Positions 24,978 to 33,834 of a stretch of DNA of 64,000 bases are shown one piece after another; position 1 is the stretch's first letter; each line of letters opens with the position of its first letter. Below the pieces are notes generated by a model. That model was not told the DNA's origin. It ran no database searches and was given only the letters and a program-made list of their open reading frames with translations. Origin of the DNA: Flavimaribacter sediminis (GTDB lineage Bacteria > Pseudomonadota > Alphaproteobacteria > Rhizobiales > Rhizobiaceae); the NCBI RefSeq assembly GCF_019492055.1, contig NZ_JAICBX010000003.1:310001-374000 (forward strand), in the 5' to 3' direction. A program made the position numbers and the translations under genes.

Positions 24978-25934
24978 ATGGCGAACGCGGAAACGATTCA
25001 CGGCGTTCTTTTAAGCGAAACCATGGACCTGAAATCTTTTTACGATCTTGATTTCGGCGACCGGGCGAGAGACGTTCGCCTTCTCAATCCCGATGAAGTG
25101 CAAGCCCCTGATGCAATCCGTTTTGCGATTTGCTGGCTGCCCGGGCCCGAGGCCTTTGCGCCCTATCCCAATCTTGAAATGGCGATGTCCGTCGGGGCCG
25201 GCGTCGACGCCCTGCTCAATCATCCGGGTCTCGATGATGACATTGCGATTTGCAGGGTCAGGGACCCGCACCAGGCAGACCTGATGGCAGGCTACGCCGT
25301 CCACGAGGTTTTGCATGTAGAGCGTGGTTTTGCGCAAATGCGGGCTGATCAGGACGCCGCGCAGTGGCGGCCGCTTCCGATGCGTGCGCCGAAGGAGTTG
25401 AAAGTCGCCGTTCTTGGGCATGGAACCATGGGCGCCGCAGTCGCACGGTCTCTCGCCCGGCTGGGTTTTACCGTCACGGTCGCCTGTCGCCGCCCGCCTC
25501 GCGATCCCGAGCAAGGCGTCACATACACCACAGGTGACGATGCTGTCATGCAGGCGGTCGAAGGAGCGAACATGGTGATAAATGTCCTGCCCTTGACGCC
25601 GCAGACCGAGAATGTGCTCGATAAAAACCTGTTTGAACGACTCGCAACGCGAGCCTGGCTCGTGCAGATCGGTCGCGGCGAACATCTGCATGAAGACGAC
25701 TTCGTCGCCGCGCTCGACAGCGGCCAACTGAGCGGCGCCAGCCTGGATGTGTTCCGCGAGGAACCCCTGCCCGCGGATCATCCGTTTTGGCGGGACCGGC
25801 GCCTGCGGATTACCCCGCACATTGCGAGCGACTCCATGCCCTACATCGTGTCCGAACAGGCCTTGTTGTCGGCACGGGAACTTCTGGCAGGCCAACCGCT
25901 CAGCCTGTCCGTCGACCCCAGGCAAGGATACTGA
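24978..25934 (+). CDS. D-isomer-specific 2-hydroxyacid dehydrogenase (GhrA-like)
   Basis: 318 residues. The NAD(P)-binding half has VAVLGHGTMGAAVARSLARLGF with a G-x-G-x2-G-like loop. The catalytic residues expected for GhrA-type glyoxylate/hydroxypyruvate reductases are present: Arg in AWLVQIGRGEHL, Glu in LDVFREEPLPADHPF, and His in RLRITPHIASDS. Length is as in GhrA (about 312). The N-terminal part (FAICWLPGPEAFAPYPNLEM) also fits. It reduces 2-keto acids to D-2-hydroxy acids or the reverse. Start chosen at the ATG following GGAGATTTTAAAGC. Confidence 0.88.
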   Translation: MANAETIHGVLLSETMDLKSFYDLDFGDRARDVRLLNPDEVQAPDAIRFAICWLPGPEAFAPYPNLEMAMSVGAGVDALLNHPGLDDDIAICRVRDPHQADLMAGYAVHEVLHVERGFAQMRADQDAAQWRPLPMRAPKELKVAVLGHGTMGAAVARSLARLGFTVTVACRRPPRDPEQGVTYTTGDDAVMQAVEGANMVINVLPLTPQTENVLDKNLFERLATRAWLVQIGRGEHLHEDDFVAALDSGQLSGASLDVFREEPLPADHPFWRDRRLRITPHIASDSMPYIVSEQALLSARELLAGQPLSLSVDPRQGY

Positions 25935-25986
25935 TCTGTCTCGCCCGTCGAACCCCTGCCTGCGTGACGGAGCGCAATATTCCAAG

Positions 25987-26016
25987 ACGCCACCCGATAG
26001 GACAGGCGGCGTTTTT
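25987..26016 (+). terminator. Terminator after the dehydrogenase gene
   Basis: ACGCCACC (25987-25994) pairs with GGCGGCGT (26005-26012) with one mismatch, followed by TTTTT. Confidence 0.65.
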
Positions 26017-26039
26017 GCCTTTGACGGAAAATTATTCAA

Positions 26040-26050
26040 TTGTATAACTA
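26040..26050. promoter_or_regulatory. Second TTGTATAACTA site
   Basis: An exact 11-base copy of the sequence beside the palindrome at 24806. It lies 45 bp before the TetR gene, consistent with autoregulation. Confidence 0.4.
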
Positions 26051-26094
26051 CTGGCAAGTCGGCCGGCGTGGCCGGGGGACTATGGAAACAAAAA

Positions 26095-26751
26095 ATGAGC
26101 AGGAAAGCGTTTCAGCGCCTGTCACTCGATGACCGCCGTCGCAGCCTCATGGAGGCAACGCTCGTGTGTGTCGCCCAACACGGGTTGCACGGAGCAACAG
26201 TTCGCAGGATCGCCGAGGAAGCCGACGTCACCGCTGGTCTTGTCCGGCATTATTTCGGCAGCAAGGACGACATGATCAGGAACGCCTACGCCTATCTGGT
26301 CGGGCAGTTGACGACCCTTGCCAGCGACAGCGCCAGGCGAACCGAAGGGGAAGCTGATCTGCAACTGCGCCAGTTCCTGCGCGCGAATGTGACAATGCCC
26401 AACCTCTCGGAGCAGAAAGTTTCGCTGTGGGCCACGTTCATTGGACGGGTGCGCTACGATCCGCAATTCGCCGAGATACACCGGGAGGGCTACAGGGAGT
26501 TTCTCAATCTGCTCGAGGCGCTCGTCGAGCCGGTGCTTGTGGCCCACAAGCGACCACACAGCGCCGCGATCTGCAAACGTCATGCGATTGCGCTGAACGG
26601 GCTGATTGACGGCCTGTGGATGGAAGGCTCGCTGAATGCGGGCCTCTACAGCCAGGCGCTTCTTCCCGACATTCTCGTCGAAGCGAGCGAACGGCTGCTG
26701 GGACTTCCGCCGGGCTCGCTATCGAAACCCCAGACAACACAGGAACATTAA
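26095..26751 (+). CDS. TetR/AcrR (BetI-like) transcriptional regulator
   Basis: 218 residues from the ATG at 26095; the frame is open further upstream but that sequence is the intergenic terminator region. The HTH reads LMEATLVCVAQHGLHGATVR, RIAEEADVTAGLVRHYFGSK, a BetI-like recognition helix. The C-terminal domain (VSLWATFIGRVRYDPQFAEI) also resembles BetI_C. It stands 11 bp before the aminotransferase gene and shares an 11-mer with the aldolase promoter, so it probably represses this small cluster. Confidence 0.88.
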   Translation: MSRKAFQRLSLDDRRRSLMEATLVCVAQHGLHGATVRRIAEEADVTAGLVRHYFGSKDDMIRNAYAYLVGQLTTLASDSARRTEGEADLQLRQFLRANVTMPNLSEQKVSLWATFIGRVRYDPQFAEIHREGYREFLNLLEALVEPVLVAHKRPHSAAICKRHAIALNGLIDGLWMEGSLNAGLYSQALLPDILVEASERLLGLPPGSLSKPQTTQEH

Positions 26752-26762
26752 AGACAAACATC

Positions 26763-27959
26763 ATGCGCTATGCAGGAATTACCGATCGTCTCGCCGAACT
26801 TGGCGGTGAAAAATGGGCCGTCCACAACGCCGCCCGGGACAAGGCTGCGGCCGGTGAACAGATCATCGAACTGACCATCGGCGAACCCGATCTTCCGGTC
26901 GACCCGACGCTGATCGACGTGTGCGAAGCCTCGATGCGCAGGGGCCGGACCCATTACTCCAACGGGCGTGGGGAAGCCGGACTTCTCGAAGCGCTGGTCG
27001 ACAAGTACAAACCACGCTATCCGGACATCACCACGCAAAATGTTCTCTGCTTTCCCGGCACGCAGACGGCTTTGTACGCCGCGATCATCGCCCTTGTCGA
27101 CGCGGGCCAGGGCGTCCTCGTCGGAGATCCGTACTATGCGACCTATGCAGGCGTCATTCGCGCCTCCGACGCCGTTCTTCAGCCTGTTCCGCTGAGAATG
27201 GAGCATGGCTTCGTCATGCAACCCGCTGATCTGGAGGCAGCCGTAACGCCGCAAAGCCGGGTGCTTCTGCTGAACACTCCGCACAACCCGACAGGAGCCC
27301 TTCTCGACATCGAGACTATTGCAGAACTTGGCAAGATCGCTCGCGACCACGATCTCTGGATCGTCTGTGACGAGGTCTACGAGGACCTGATTTTCGAAGG
27401 CGTCTTCGCCTCTCCCCTGGACATCGAGGAACTGCGCGAGCGCACCATTGTCGTGTCGTCAATCTCCAAGACCTTTGCGGCGACCGGCTTCAGAAGCGGC
27501 TGGGCGATCGGGCCGTCGGAATTCTGCACCAAATTGCTGCCGATTTCCGAAACCATCCTGTTCGGCAATCAACCTTTTATCGCCGACATGACGGAAGCGG
27601 CGTTGCGCGGCGCATTCGACACGGCCGAAAGGATGCGCAGCAGTTACGCCGCGCGCGTCGATCTCATATCGTCCGAACTGGTGTCCTGCCCCGACCTGAA
27701 ACCGGGCAAGGCCTCGGGCGGAATGTTCGTGATGATCGATGTTTCGGATACGGGTCTGGACGGCGAAAAGTTTGCCTGGCGGCTCCTCGAAGAGCAGGGC
27801 GTGGCCGTCATGCCCGGCGCATCCTTCGGCGAAAACGCAAAGACGCTGATCCGCGTGGCCCTGACGGTGCCCGACGCCGTTCTGCGCGAAGCCATGCGGC
27901 GCCTTCATGCTTTTTCGGACTCTCTTCGCGCTGCGGCGCCACGAGCAGCGGCGCAATAG
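26763..27959 (+). CDS. PLP-dependent class I/II aminotransferase
   Basis: 398 residues. Fold type I signatures: IIELTIGEPDLPVD near the start, FPGTQTALYAAIIALVDAGQ, NTPHNPTGALLD (substrate-carboxylate Asn), VCDEVYEDLIFEG (Asp on PLP nitrogen), and SSISKTFAATGFRSGW with PLP Lys236. A C-terminal Arg lies in TLIRVALTVPD. It resembles the AspC-like subgroup acting on aspartate, aromatic or related amino acids. The ATG overlaps no neighbour and its ribosome site is weak. Co-expression with the TetR gene is likely. Confidence 0.9.
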   Translation: MRYAGITDRLAELGGEKWAVHNAARDKAAAGEQIIELTIGEPDLPVDPTLIDVCEASMRRGRTHYSNGRGEAGLLEALVDKYKPRYPDITTQNVLCFPGTQTALYAAIIALVDAGQGVLVGDPYYATYAGVIRASDAVLQPVPLRMEHGFVMQPADLEAAVTPQSRVLLLNTPHNPTGALLDIETIAELGKIARDHDLWIVCDEVYEDLIFEGVFASPLDIEELRERTIVVSSISKTFAATGFRSGWAIGPSEFCTKLLPISETILFGNQPFIADMTEAALRGAFDTAERMRSSYAARVDLISSELVSCPDLKPGKASGGMFVMIDVSDTGLDGEKFAWRLLEEQGVAVMPGASFGENAKTLIRVALTVPDAVLREAMRRLHAFSDSLRAAAPRAAAQ

Positions 27960-28238
27960 GCTTCCCGCCGCCCTGTTGCAGTTTATCGCCGAGTTCTGGT
28001 TTTGCGGAGGAAAACACTGTCAAGCCAAGGTGATCTGCGAGGCCTCCGGACAATGTAAAGCTTGTTCAGGATCGGGAAAACGGGAACTTCCCCGTTCAAC
28101 TCTGACGGACGCAATTCGTTGCGTGCTTTCAGCTTCAGGCGCCCGCCTGGAACGGCGGATATCCAGGATTGACGTTTTCACTGACAATCTCATGCCCGGC
28201 AAAGCACGGCTATGCGTACTGGAATCGCAAAGCCCCGA

Positions 28239-29123
28239 TCACTCGGACGTTACGTCCTCTTCCTTACGGCGCGCTTCCGGTAGTTCCTTGATTACGACAT
28301 TCTGGTATGCGTAGGGAATTTCTATCCCGGCCGCGTCGAAACGCTTTTTGACGGCTTCAAGCACGATGTTCCTCACCCCAGCCGCCACACCGGAATCCGC
28401 GCACCAGAGGCGCAGACTGAAATCGACGCTGGAGGCGCTCAGATTGGTGACCGGGCAGCTGACGACCTCTTCGATGTCGGGAAGTCCCGAGGCGACTTCC
28501 AAGATCAGGGCGCGAGCCTTGTCGATGTCGGAATCGTAGCCGATCGAAATGGGAATGATCGCCATTGTCCGCTGCTCCTTGGCGGACAGGTTGACCATGG
28601 TCGTGCTCGAAATTGAGGAGTTCGAGATGATGACCCGGCGGTTGTCGTAAGTCTTGAGCATCGTGTAGCCGAGCGATACGTCCTCGACAATGCCGGTTTC
28701 GAGGCCGGTCGGTGCATTGATCTGCAATTTGTCTCCGAGCCGGAAAGGGCGATAGAAGATCAGGCTGAAGCCCGCCACGAAATTCGACAAGGTTGATTGA
28801 GCGGCAAGTCCGAAAACCACCGAGGCAATCGAAACGCTTGCCAGCAGCGCCGTGGCGAGCCGATTGAGCGCCGGAATCATATGCCCGTAGAACATCAGGA
28901 TGATGATCCAGAGGAAGGCGCTTGCAACCTTCGACAGGAAGGCAATGGACATGCGGTCAAGTCGATTGTCGTGGTCACGCTCGACAACAACGTGGATCGC
29001 CCGATGGAGCAGATGCGACAGCAACAGTCCGGCGAGCACAAAAAGCGCGAGGATGATCAGCGCACCCGACCATCTGTCAGGATGCAGATGCGTCAACCAG
29101 TTCTCGACGGTCTTTGAGGTCAT
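28239..29123 (-). CDS. MscS-type small mechanosensitive channel
   Basis: 294 residues from the ATG at 29123, preceded by GGAGAAACTG. Three TM helices: about 19-47, 61-85 and 92-125. The pore helix LASVSIASVVFGLAAQSTLS runs into the beta domain NFVAGFSLIFYRPFRLGDKL, the MscS hallmark. The cytoplasmic vestibule includes GIVEDVSLGYTMLKTYDNRR and VIISNSSISSTTMVNLS. It releases ions on membrane stretch during osmotic downshock. It is a single gene. Confidence 0.9.
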   Translation of the reverse strand: MTSKTVENWLTHLHPDRWSGALIILALFVLAGLLLSHLLHRAIHVVVERDHDNRLDRMSIAFLSKVASAFLWIIILMFYGHMIPALNRLATALLASVSIASVVFGLAAQSTLSNFVAGFSLIFYRPFRLGDKLQINAPTGLETGIVEDVSLGYTMLKTYDNRRVIISNSSISSTTMVNLSAKEQRTMAIIPISIGYDSDIDKARALILEVASGLPDIEEVVSCPVTNLSASSVDFSLRLWCADSGVAAGVRNIVLEAVKKRFDAAGIEIPYAYQNVVIKELPEARRKEEDVTSE

Positions 29124-29135
29124 CAGTTTCTCCAT

Positions 29136-29467
29136 TAAAGGTCCGGGTGCGCGCCCTTCTAAAGACAAAGCACAAGCGACGAAGTCCTTTCAACGGTTTT
29201 TGCCTGCCACGCATCGCAGATTGTGCCAGACCGCATGTTGGCCTGTTGCTGCCGGTGCTTACAGTCGACAACAAAAAATGAAAGCGGCGCGCCTGGCGCC
29301 GCTCCTCGAGGTCGTGCAAGAACGGCTCGCCGGCGTCGTGATCGAGTGTCTGCCATGGAGCGAATTCATCGCCCGCCGGGACCGGCCGGAGAACCGCTTC
29401 AAAGCAATAGCATTCGTTTGGATATTCCGGATCCGCGCCGATCCGAGACTAGAAACTGATCCATCTG
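29136..29467. other. Intergenic region with a DNA adenine methylase fragment
   Basis: About 29277-29397 (+) is nearly the same as 42603-42708 inside the truncated phage methylase gene. It still encodes RLAGVVIECLPWSEFIARRD in frame. Neither end of the gene is present. The rest holds nothing recognisable. Confidence 0.65.
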
Positions 29468-30082
29468 TCAGTCAAAAACCATATTGAAGGCCAGCCTGCT
29501 TTGTTCTTTCAGCAGAGTTTTCCGGTCCGCCCATGGAAAATGGGGCCGCGCCAGAATCAGGGCAACAAGGCCATGAAGGGCTGCCCACAGGCACTGCGAT
29601 CTGGTCTGGACCGCCTGCATGGAGAGATCTGGACGATTAAGTGCGACGATGCGCACCAGATGCCCGAACGCACGCGGCCCCGGATGGTCGGCAAGCGAGA
29701 ACGCCCCCATATCCTTATGACCATCGTTCTTGGAAATCGCTGCGTGCTCCAACATGAAAGCGATCCGGTAGGCCTGCGGGTGGGTCATTCCGAAATCAAG
29801 ATAGCCATCAATAGCTTTGCGCAACTGCGCCTCGGGTTTCTCATCCACCGATGCTGCTATGGCATATTCCAGAAGTGCAAATGACCGTAATCCGACCTCA
29901 TCTTGAATCGCCTGGATGGATGGGAAATGTGCGTAGATCGATGGCTGCGAGATGCCGACCACTTGCGCGATTTGCCGGGTGGTCACAGCCTGCACGCCAT
30001 GCTCGCTGAAAAGATCGCCAGCTACCTTCAATATCTCGTCGCGTCGACTCTGCGCTTCCGGTTTCCGGGCCTTCGGCGACAT
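29468..30082 (-). CDS. TetR/AcrR regulator of the adjacent oxidoreductase gene
   Basis: 204 residues from the ATG at 30082; a TTG at 30106 would add eight. The HTH reads ILKVAGDLFSEHGVQAVTTR, QIAQVVGISQPSIYAHFPS. The ligand domain is TetR_C-like (FGMTHPQAYRIAFMLEH). It is divergent from the MDR oxidoreductase gene with two 15-bp palindromes in the 113-bp gap, the classical repressor arrangement. Confidence 0.9.
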   Translation of the reverse strand: MSPKARKPEAQSRRDEILKVAGDLFSEHGVQAVTTRQIAQVVGISQPSIYAHFPSIQAIQDEVGLRSFALLEYAIAASVDEKPEAQLRKAIDGYLDFGMTHPQAYRIAFMLEHAAISKNDGHKDMGAFSLADHPGPRAFGHLVRIVALNRPDLSMQAVQTRSQCLWAALHGLVALILARPHFPWADRKTLLKEQSRLAFNMVFD

Positions 30083-30151
30083 GTTCGGGAATCCATTTCT
30101 TCTCAATCTACAGAGACTTTATACCGGTCATGAAACATCTTGTAAAACAAA

Positions 30152-30166
30152 CCTATCATCTATAGG
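30152..30166. promoter_or_regulatory. tet-operator-like site 1 (CCTATCATCTATAGG)
   Basis: CCTAT/ATAGG arms around CATCT. Its centre is 21 bp from that of site 2, two DNA turns. Confidence 0.65.
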
Positions 30167-30172
30167 TGTCTG

Positions 30173-30187
30173 CCTATCAGTGATAGG
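30173..30187. promoter_or_regulatory. tet-operator-like site 2 (CCTATCAGTGATAGG)
   Basis: Contains CTATCAGTGATAG, identical to the 13-bp core of the classical tetO2 operator. It lies 8 bp before the oxidoreductase ATG and overlaps its ribosome site (GGAG), so a bound repressor should block expression directly. Confidence 0.7.
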
Positions 30188-30195
30188 AGATCATC

Positions 30196-31314
30196 ATGAC
30201 TTCGAATTCCGCTGCCTGGCTCAATGAGCCCTTTGCCCAGCTCAAAGTGGCGGACGCGCCCAGTGTCCCGCCTGAAGCAGGTCAAATTCAGGTCCGAAAT
30301 CGCGCCGTCGCGATCAATCCGATCGACCGGTACAAGCAGAAGATGGGAAACCCACTGTACGGTTGGCTAAGATACCCGATGATCCTGGGATTCGATCTGG
30401 CGGGCGAGGTTGTGGCGGTCGGTCCGGGCGTCACCCGGTTCGAGGTCGGCGACCGCGTGGTCGGGCACGCGACCGGGATGGAGAAAGTCCGCAACAAATC
30501 ATCCGAATCAGCGTTCCAGATCTATTCCAATGTGATGGCGTACATGGCCTCGCCGATCCCGGACACTATGACGTTCGAGGCGGCGACCGTGCTTCCGCTG
30601 GCGCTCTCGACGGCAGCTTGCGGACTCTTCGCCAAGGATCAGCTGGATTTGGAGCTGCCGACATCGCCCACGACTGACAAAGGCCGGACCTTGCTGGTCT
30701 GGGGCGGGTCGACCAGCGTGGGCTGTAATGCCATCCAGTTGGGGAAAGCGGCGGGATACCGGATCGTGACCACGGCGTCGCCGCACAATTTCGGGTATCT
30801 CAAGAAGCTCGGCGCTGATGAGGTTCATGATTACAACGGCGGTGACGCAGCGACCCGTGTTGCGAACGCACTTGACGGCTACACCCTGGCAGGCGCCGTG
30901 GCGATGGGCGCTCGCTCTGCGCAAGCCTGTATTGCCGTCCTTGGCGCGTCCGAGGGCAACAAGAAGGTCGCGCTCGCGACATTCCCGGTCGATATCGATG
31001 CGATGCCCGACCGCCCGAATGTTTGGACCTTGATGACCAGGATGGCGCCGAAGATGATGATAAGCAATGGTGGCATATGGATTGCTGCCAAACGCAAGGG
31101 TGTGCGGTTGAGCTCGATCTGGGGGTCAGCGCTTATGGATACCGACCTTGGCCCTGCGATCTACGAAAGTTTTCTGCCTGATGCCCTACGGACCGGTCGC
31201 TTTGTTGCCGCCCCGCCACCTCTGGTGGTGGGACACCGACTTGAAGCTATCCAGCCCGCGTTCGAGCGCCAGAAGAAAGGCGTCTCGGCGGCCAAGATAG
31301 TGGTGACATTGTGA
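30196..31314 (+). CDS. MDR superfamily zinc-independent oxidoreductase (enoyl/quinone reductase-like)
   Basis: 372 residues. The N-terminal GroES-like domain has NRAVAINPIDRYKQKMGNPL and MILGFDLAGEVVAVGPGVTR. The Rossmann domain (about 165-300) has LLVWGGSTSVGCNAIQLGKA, the AxGxxG-type NADPH loop, and YLKKLGADEVHDY. No zinc-ligand Cys cluster is seen. It resembles fungal and bacterial trans-enoyl reductases and quinone reductases, so it may reduce an electrophilic alkene. The divergent TetR protein probably senses that compound. Confidence 0.87.
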   Translation: MTSNSAAWLNEPFAQLKVADAPSVPPEAGQIQVRNRAVAINPIDRYKQKMGNPLYGWLRYPMILGFDLAGEVVAVGPGVTRFEVGDRVVGHATGMEKVRNKSSESAFQIYSNVMAYMASPIPDTMTFEAATVLPLALSTAACGLFAKDQLDLELPTSPTTDKGRTLLVWGGSTSVGCNAIQLGKAAGYRIVTTASPHNFGYLKKLGADEVHDYNGGDAATRVANALDGYTLAGAVAMGARSAQACIAVLGASEGNKKVALATFPVDIDAMPDRPNVWTLMTRMAPKMMISNGGIWIAAKRKGVRLSSIWGSALMDTDLGPAIYESFLPDALRTGRFVAAPPPLVVGHRLEAIQPAFERQKKGVSAAKIVVTL

Positions 31315-32090
31315 TGCCTGTCCGATTCATCGGATGACCATGCAATCATCCCAAATTTTCATTGGAGCAGACACGTATTCGCGGCGCAGCATTTTGCATG
31401 TTGGGCTCAAAGCCGACATCCGAGCCTTTCTTCTTTTCATGGGTCCTGACCCGAGCCACAATAATCCGAAAATGTTCCAGAACCTCGTGGCAAAAAACCA
31501 GAGTCAGCTGGCGCGCTACATCCGGACGTACAAGGATGTAGTGGTAGCGGGAGAGGAACATGACCCCTCGACACGCGGATTGCGATTCCGCTTTTATTAA
31601 TTGATATTATTCAATTTTATTACGTACGTCGCGATTGTGTCGCGTTGAAGAAAAAGTTCACATCGACTTGTCACGTCAGCCAATATGGCAGTTGAGTGCT
31701 GTAACTACGTTTAGTGCAGCTTCTCCTGAACTACTCTCTCCCTTTGCCTGCTGACCCGGTTCGCTTTGATATGCGGCAAGGGTTCGCGGAGAAAAAGGAT
31801 GGAACCTATAATCACCTGGCTTGCTCAGGGCAGCCGGGTCGCACCCCGCCCTCCAGTCTCATAGATCGAGGCGGTATAAGTGCTGCACTCAATACTTTGA
31901 AACCAAAACCGCAAACAAATAGAATGTAAAATTTACACCAGGATTAGGATCCATTAATCCGGAAGGTCGCAATGACCGCAGTGAGCCCGTCCCTACTCAA
32001 ATGCGGCGTTGCGGCGAACGGTATCTGCTCGAATTTAGTTCGCTCAACTGAGGAACGCCCCCAATCAAAGAGCGGGGACGTCTCCTGCAG
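31315..32090. other. Mosaic intergenic region with repeat debris
   Basis: No intact gene. 31379-31415 is a partial copy of the repeat found at 37638 and 40235, and 31408-31535 is copy 1 of the methylase-linked repeat. AGGATTAGGATC and GCAATGACC (31941-31977) match the sequence that follows the IS remnant at 34501. Between about 31600 and 31940 the base composition is low in GC and nothing is recognised. Confidence 0.55.
31408..31535 (+). repeat. Methylase-linked dispersed repeat, copy 1
   Basis: Aligns with 42316-42440 along its length, including CCGAAAATGTTCCAGAACCT and CAGCTGGCGCGCTACATCC. The most diverged copy; followed by unrelated sequence. Confidence 0.7.
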
Positions 32091-32789
32091 TCACTCTACA
32101 CGGGCCGCTTGGTATGCCATGATCTCGGCCGCGCCGAAGAATTCCTGCATTTCCGGCCCTAGCGAGACGACGCCGAGCGCTGCTTGGAATGCTTCGACAC
32201 TGTCCCAACCGATCAGGACGGTTTGCCAGCCATCGGCGGTGACGAATTCACGGTCGAAGATATAGCCCGGTTGCTCAGCTACGCGACCGAAGATGGCGTC
32301 TCGGCCTGCATCAAATGCTTCCCGTTGACCTTCCAAAGGGCGGCGGACGGCTACTTCAAGAACCTGTCCCGGCGTGTTGATGTAATCCTCCAGAACGAAG
32401 TCACCGCCATCCAAAGGTCTGGCCTGCACGAAGGCCTGCATGTTGACGGTCTCGAAGAAAGCGGCAGCTGTGTCGGTTGGCGTCAAAGCCTCCGATGCGG
32501 CGGCGAAGTTCGCCAACTGCGACCATCGGGTGATCCCGACATAAACAGGGTTTGGTCCTGGCTCGGGAAATGTAAAAAATGCCGGGAACGTCCAGTCTTT
32601 TTCATTTCCTTCGCGCCCGCTCAGCGCTTCGAGGAAGGCAGCGCGTTGCTCCGCCCAGGCCTCTTCCATGCCCGGCTTCACCTCTTGAATGGCTATTTCG
32701 TAGATCGTGTCAGACATTTGCACCTCCTGTGCTTGAGTTGAGAGTGCAACGGCGCTCAATGCACCTGCGGCGATAAGTGTTTTGATCAT
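32091..32789 (-). CDS. Secreted protein with two dimeric alpha-beta-barrel (antibiotic monooxygenase-like) repeats
   Basis: 232 residues with a signal peptide (IKTLIAAGALSAVALSTQAQ). The mature part looks like two ferredoxin-like halves: YEIAIQEVKPGMEEAWAEQR with VYVGITRWSQLANFAAASEA, then VLEVAVRRPLEGQREAFDAG with TVLIGWDSVEAFQAALG. ABM-type domains of this kind act on quinones, haem or are structural; no catalytic set can be fixed. It is divergent from the LysR gene with an 89-bp gap, so LysR control is likely. Confidence 0.65.
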   Translation of the reverse strand: MIKTLIAAGALSAVALSTQAQEVQMSDTIYEIAIQEVKPGMEEAWAEQRAAFLEALSGREGNEKDWTFPAFFTFPEPGPNPVYVGITRWSQLANFAAASEALTPTDTAAAFFETVNMQAFVQARPLDGGDFVLEDYINTPGQVLEVAVRRPLEGQREAFDAGRDAIFGRVAEQPGYIFDREFVTADGWQTVLIGWDSVEAFQAALGVVSLGPEMQEFFGAAEIMAYQAARVE

Positions 32790-32878
32790 GGCAATTCCCT
32801 TTCGATGATTTGCAAGGGAAGGATGACGGCTATTGAAATGATTGACTATTGCACATTATCAAATGTATCTATTTGTAT

Positions 32879-33790
32879 ATGGCTTTGAATGACCTTGAAC
32901 TGCTTCGCCCGGCTACAGTCTTCGCAACGGTTGTTGACGAAGGCAGCTTCCGCGCTGCCGCAGACCGCTTGGGTCTTTCCGCGCCGTATGTCAGTCAATT
33001 GGTTGCCGATCTGGAGAACCGCCTTGGGCGGCAATTGCTTTATCGATCCACCCGCAAAATCGCATTGTCTGCGGATGGTGAACGATTTCTTCCGGTTGCA
33101 CAGCAGATAGCCGGGGCTCTGCGCGAAGGCCTCAACGCCTTTCGATCAGAGAACACAGACCTTGTCGGGCAGCTGCGCTTGTCCTTACCTTCTGTGCTGG
33201 CGTCACCGTTCTTTGCGCGGCTCCTGACGGAGTTTCAATCCAAGCACCCCAGACTGGGTCTGGAGGCGATATTGGATGATGAGGCCGTTGACCCGATGGA
33301 CCGCCAAACCGATTTGACTATCAGGATCGGCGATCCCGGAGACGACCGCAGGCCGGCGAAACTCTTGTTCAGGACGCGCGGGGTTGTATGTGTTTCGGCA
33401 AGCAATACGCATTGGGTTAAAACTCCGAAGGACCTGAAGGCAATGCGTTGGATCAAAACCCCTGCAATGGGGGTGACTTTGAAATTGTCCAAGCCGGGCA
33501 AATCTCGCCCGGTCCAGATTGAACCCGACAGCAGCATGATCACGAACAATGGCCAACTCACTGCTCAACTCGTCTCTGAGGGAATGGGTTGGGCGATTTT
33601 TCCGGAATTTGCCGTCCGTGAGGCAATCTCATCTGAGCAAATGTCGCGAGCTCTACCGGATTGGGAAGTTTTGGATGTCGGGGTCTACGCACTTTATTCC
33701 GCACGCCAGTCGTCACTCAGCAACGCAAAAGCGCTTGTCGATTTCATCGCTGAGAAGCTCGTACAGCCGACCTTCAATCCAAGTTCGTAA
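32879..33790 (+). CDS. LysR-type transcriptional regulator
   Basis: 303 residues from the ATG at 32879; the open frame extends 10 residues upstream. The HTH reads FATVVDEGSFRAAADRLGLS, APYVSQLVADLENRLGRQLL. The C-terminal substrate domain is of the CrgA/AaeR-like class (LRLSLPSVLASPFFARLLTE, LSEGMGWAIFPEFAV-like). The ribosome site is weak. Divergent from the secreted ABM-like gene it probably controls. Confidence 0.88.
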   Translation: MALNDLELLRPATVFATVVDEGSFRAAADRLGLSAPYVSQLVADLENRLGRQLLYRSTRKIALSADGERFLPVAQQIAGALREGLNAFRSENTDLVGQLRLSLPSVLASPFFARLLTEFQSKHPRLGLEAILDDEAVDPMDRQTDLTIRIGDPGDDRRPAKLLFRTRGVVCVSASNTHWVKTPKDLKAMRWIKTPAMGVTLKLSKPGKSRPVQIEPDSSMITNNGQLTAQLVSEGMGWAIFPEFAVREAISSEQMSRALPDWEVLDVGVYALYSARQSSLSNAKALVDFIAEKLVQPTFNPSS

Positions 33791-33834
33791 ACGGTATTAA
33801 GGTCCGCTGAGCCGACATTTGTAACTTCATGGAT

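Noticed and set aside
25747-26094. Extending the TetR frame upstream to 25747
   Set aside because: The extension overlaps the dehydrogenase gene and a terminator; no HTH protein of this family has such a leader.
31371-31600. An 88-codon ORF covering the repeat at 31408
   Set aside because: Its reading frame is made of two different dispersed repeats and carries no ribosome site.
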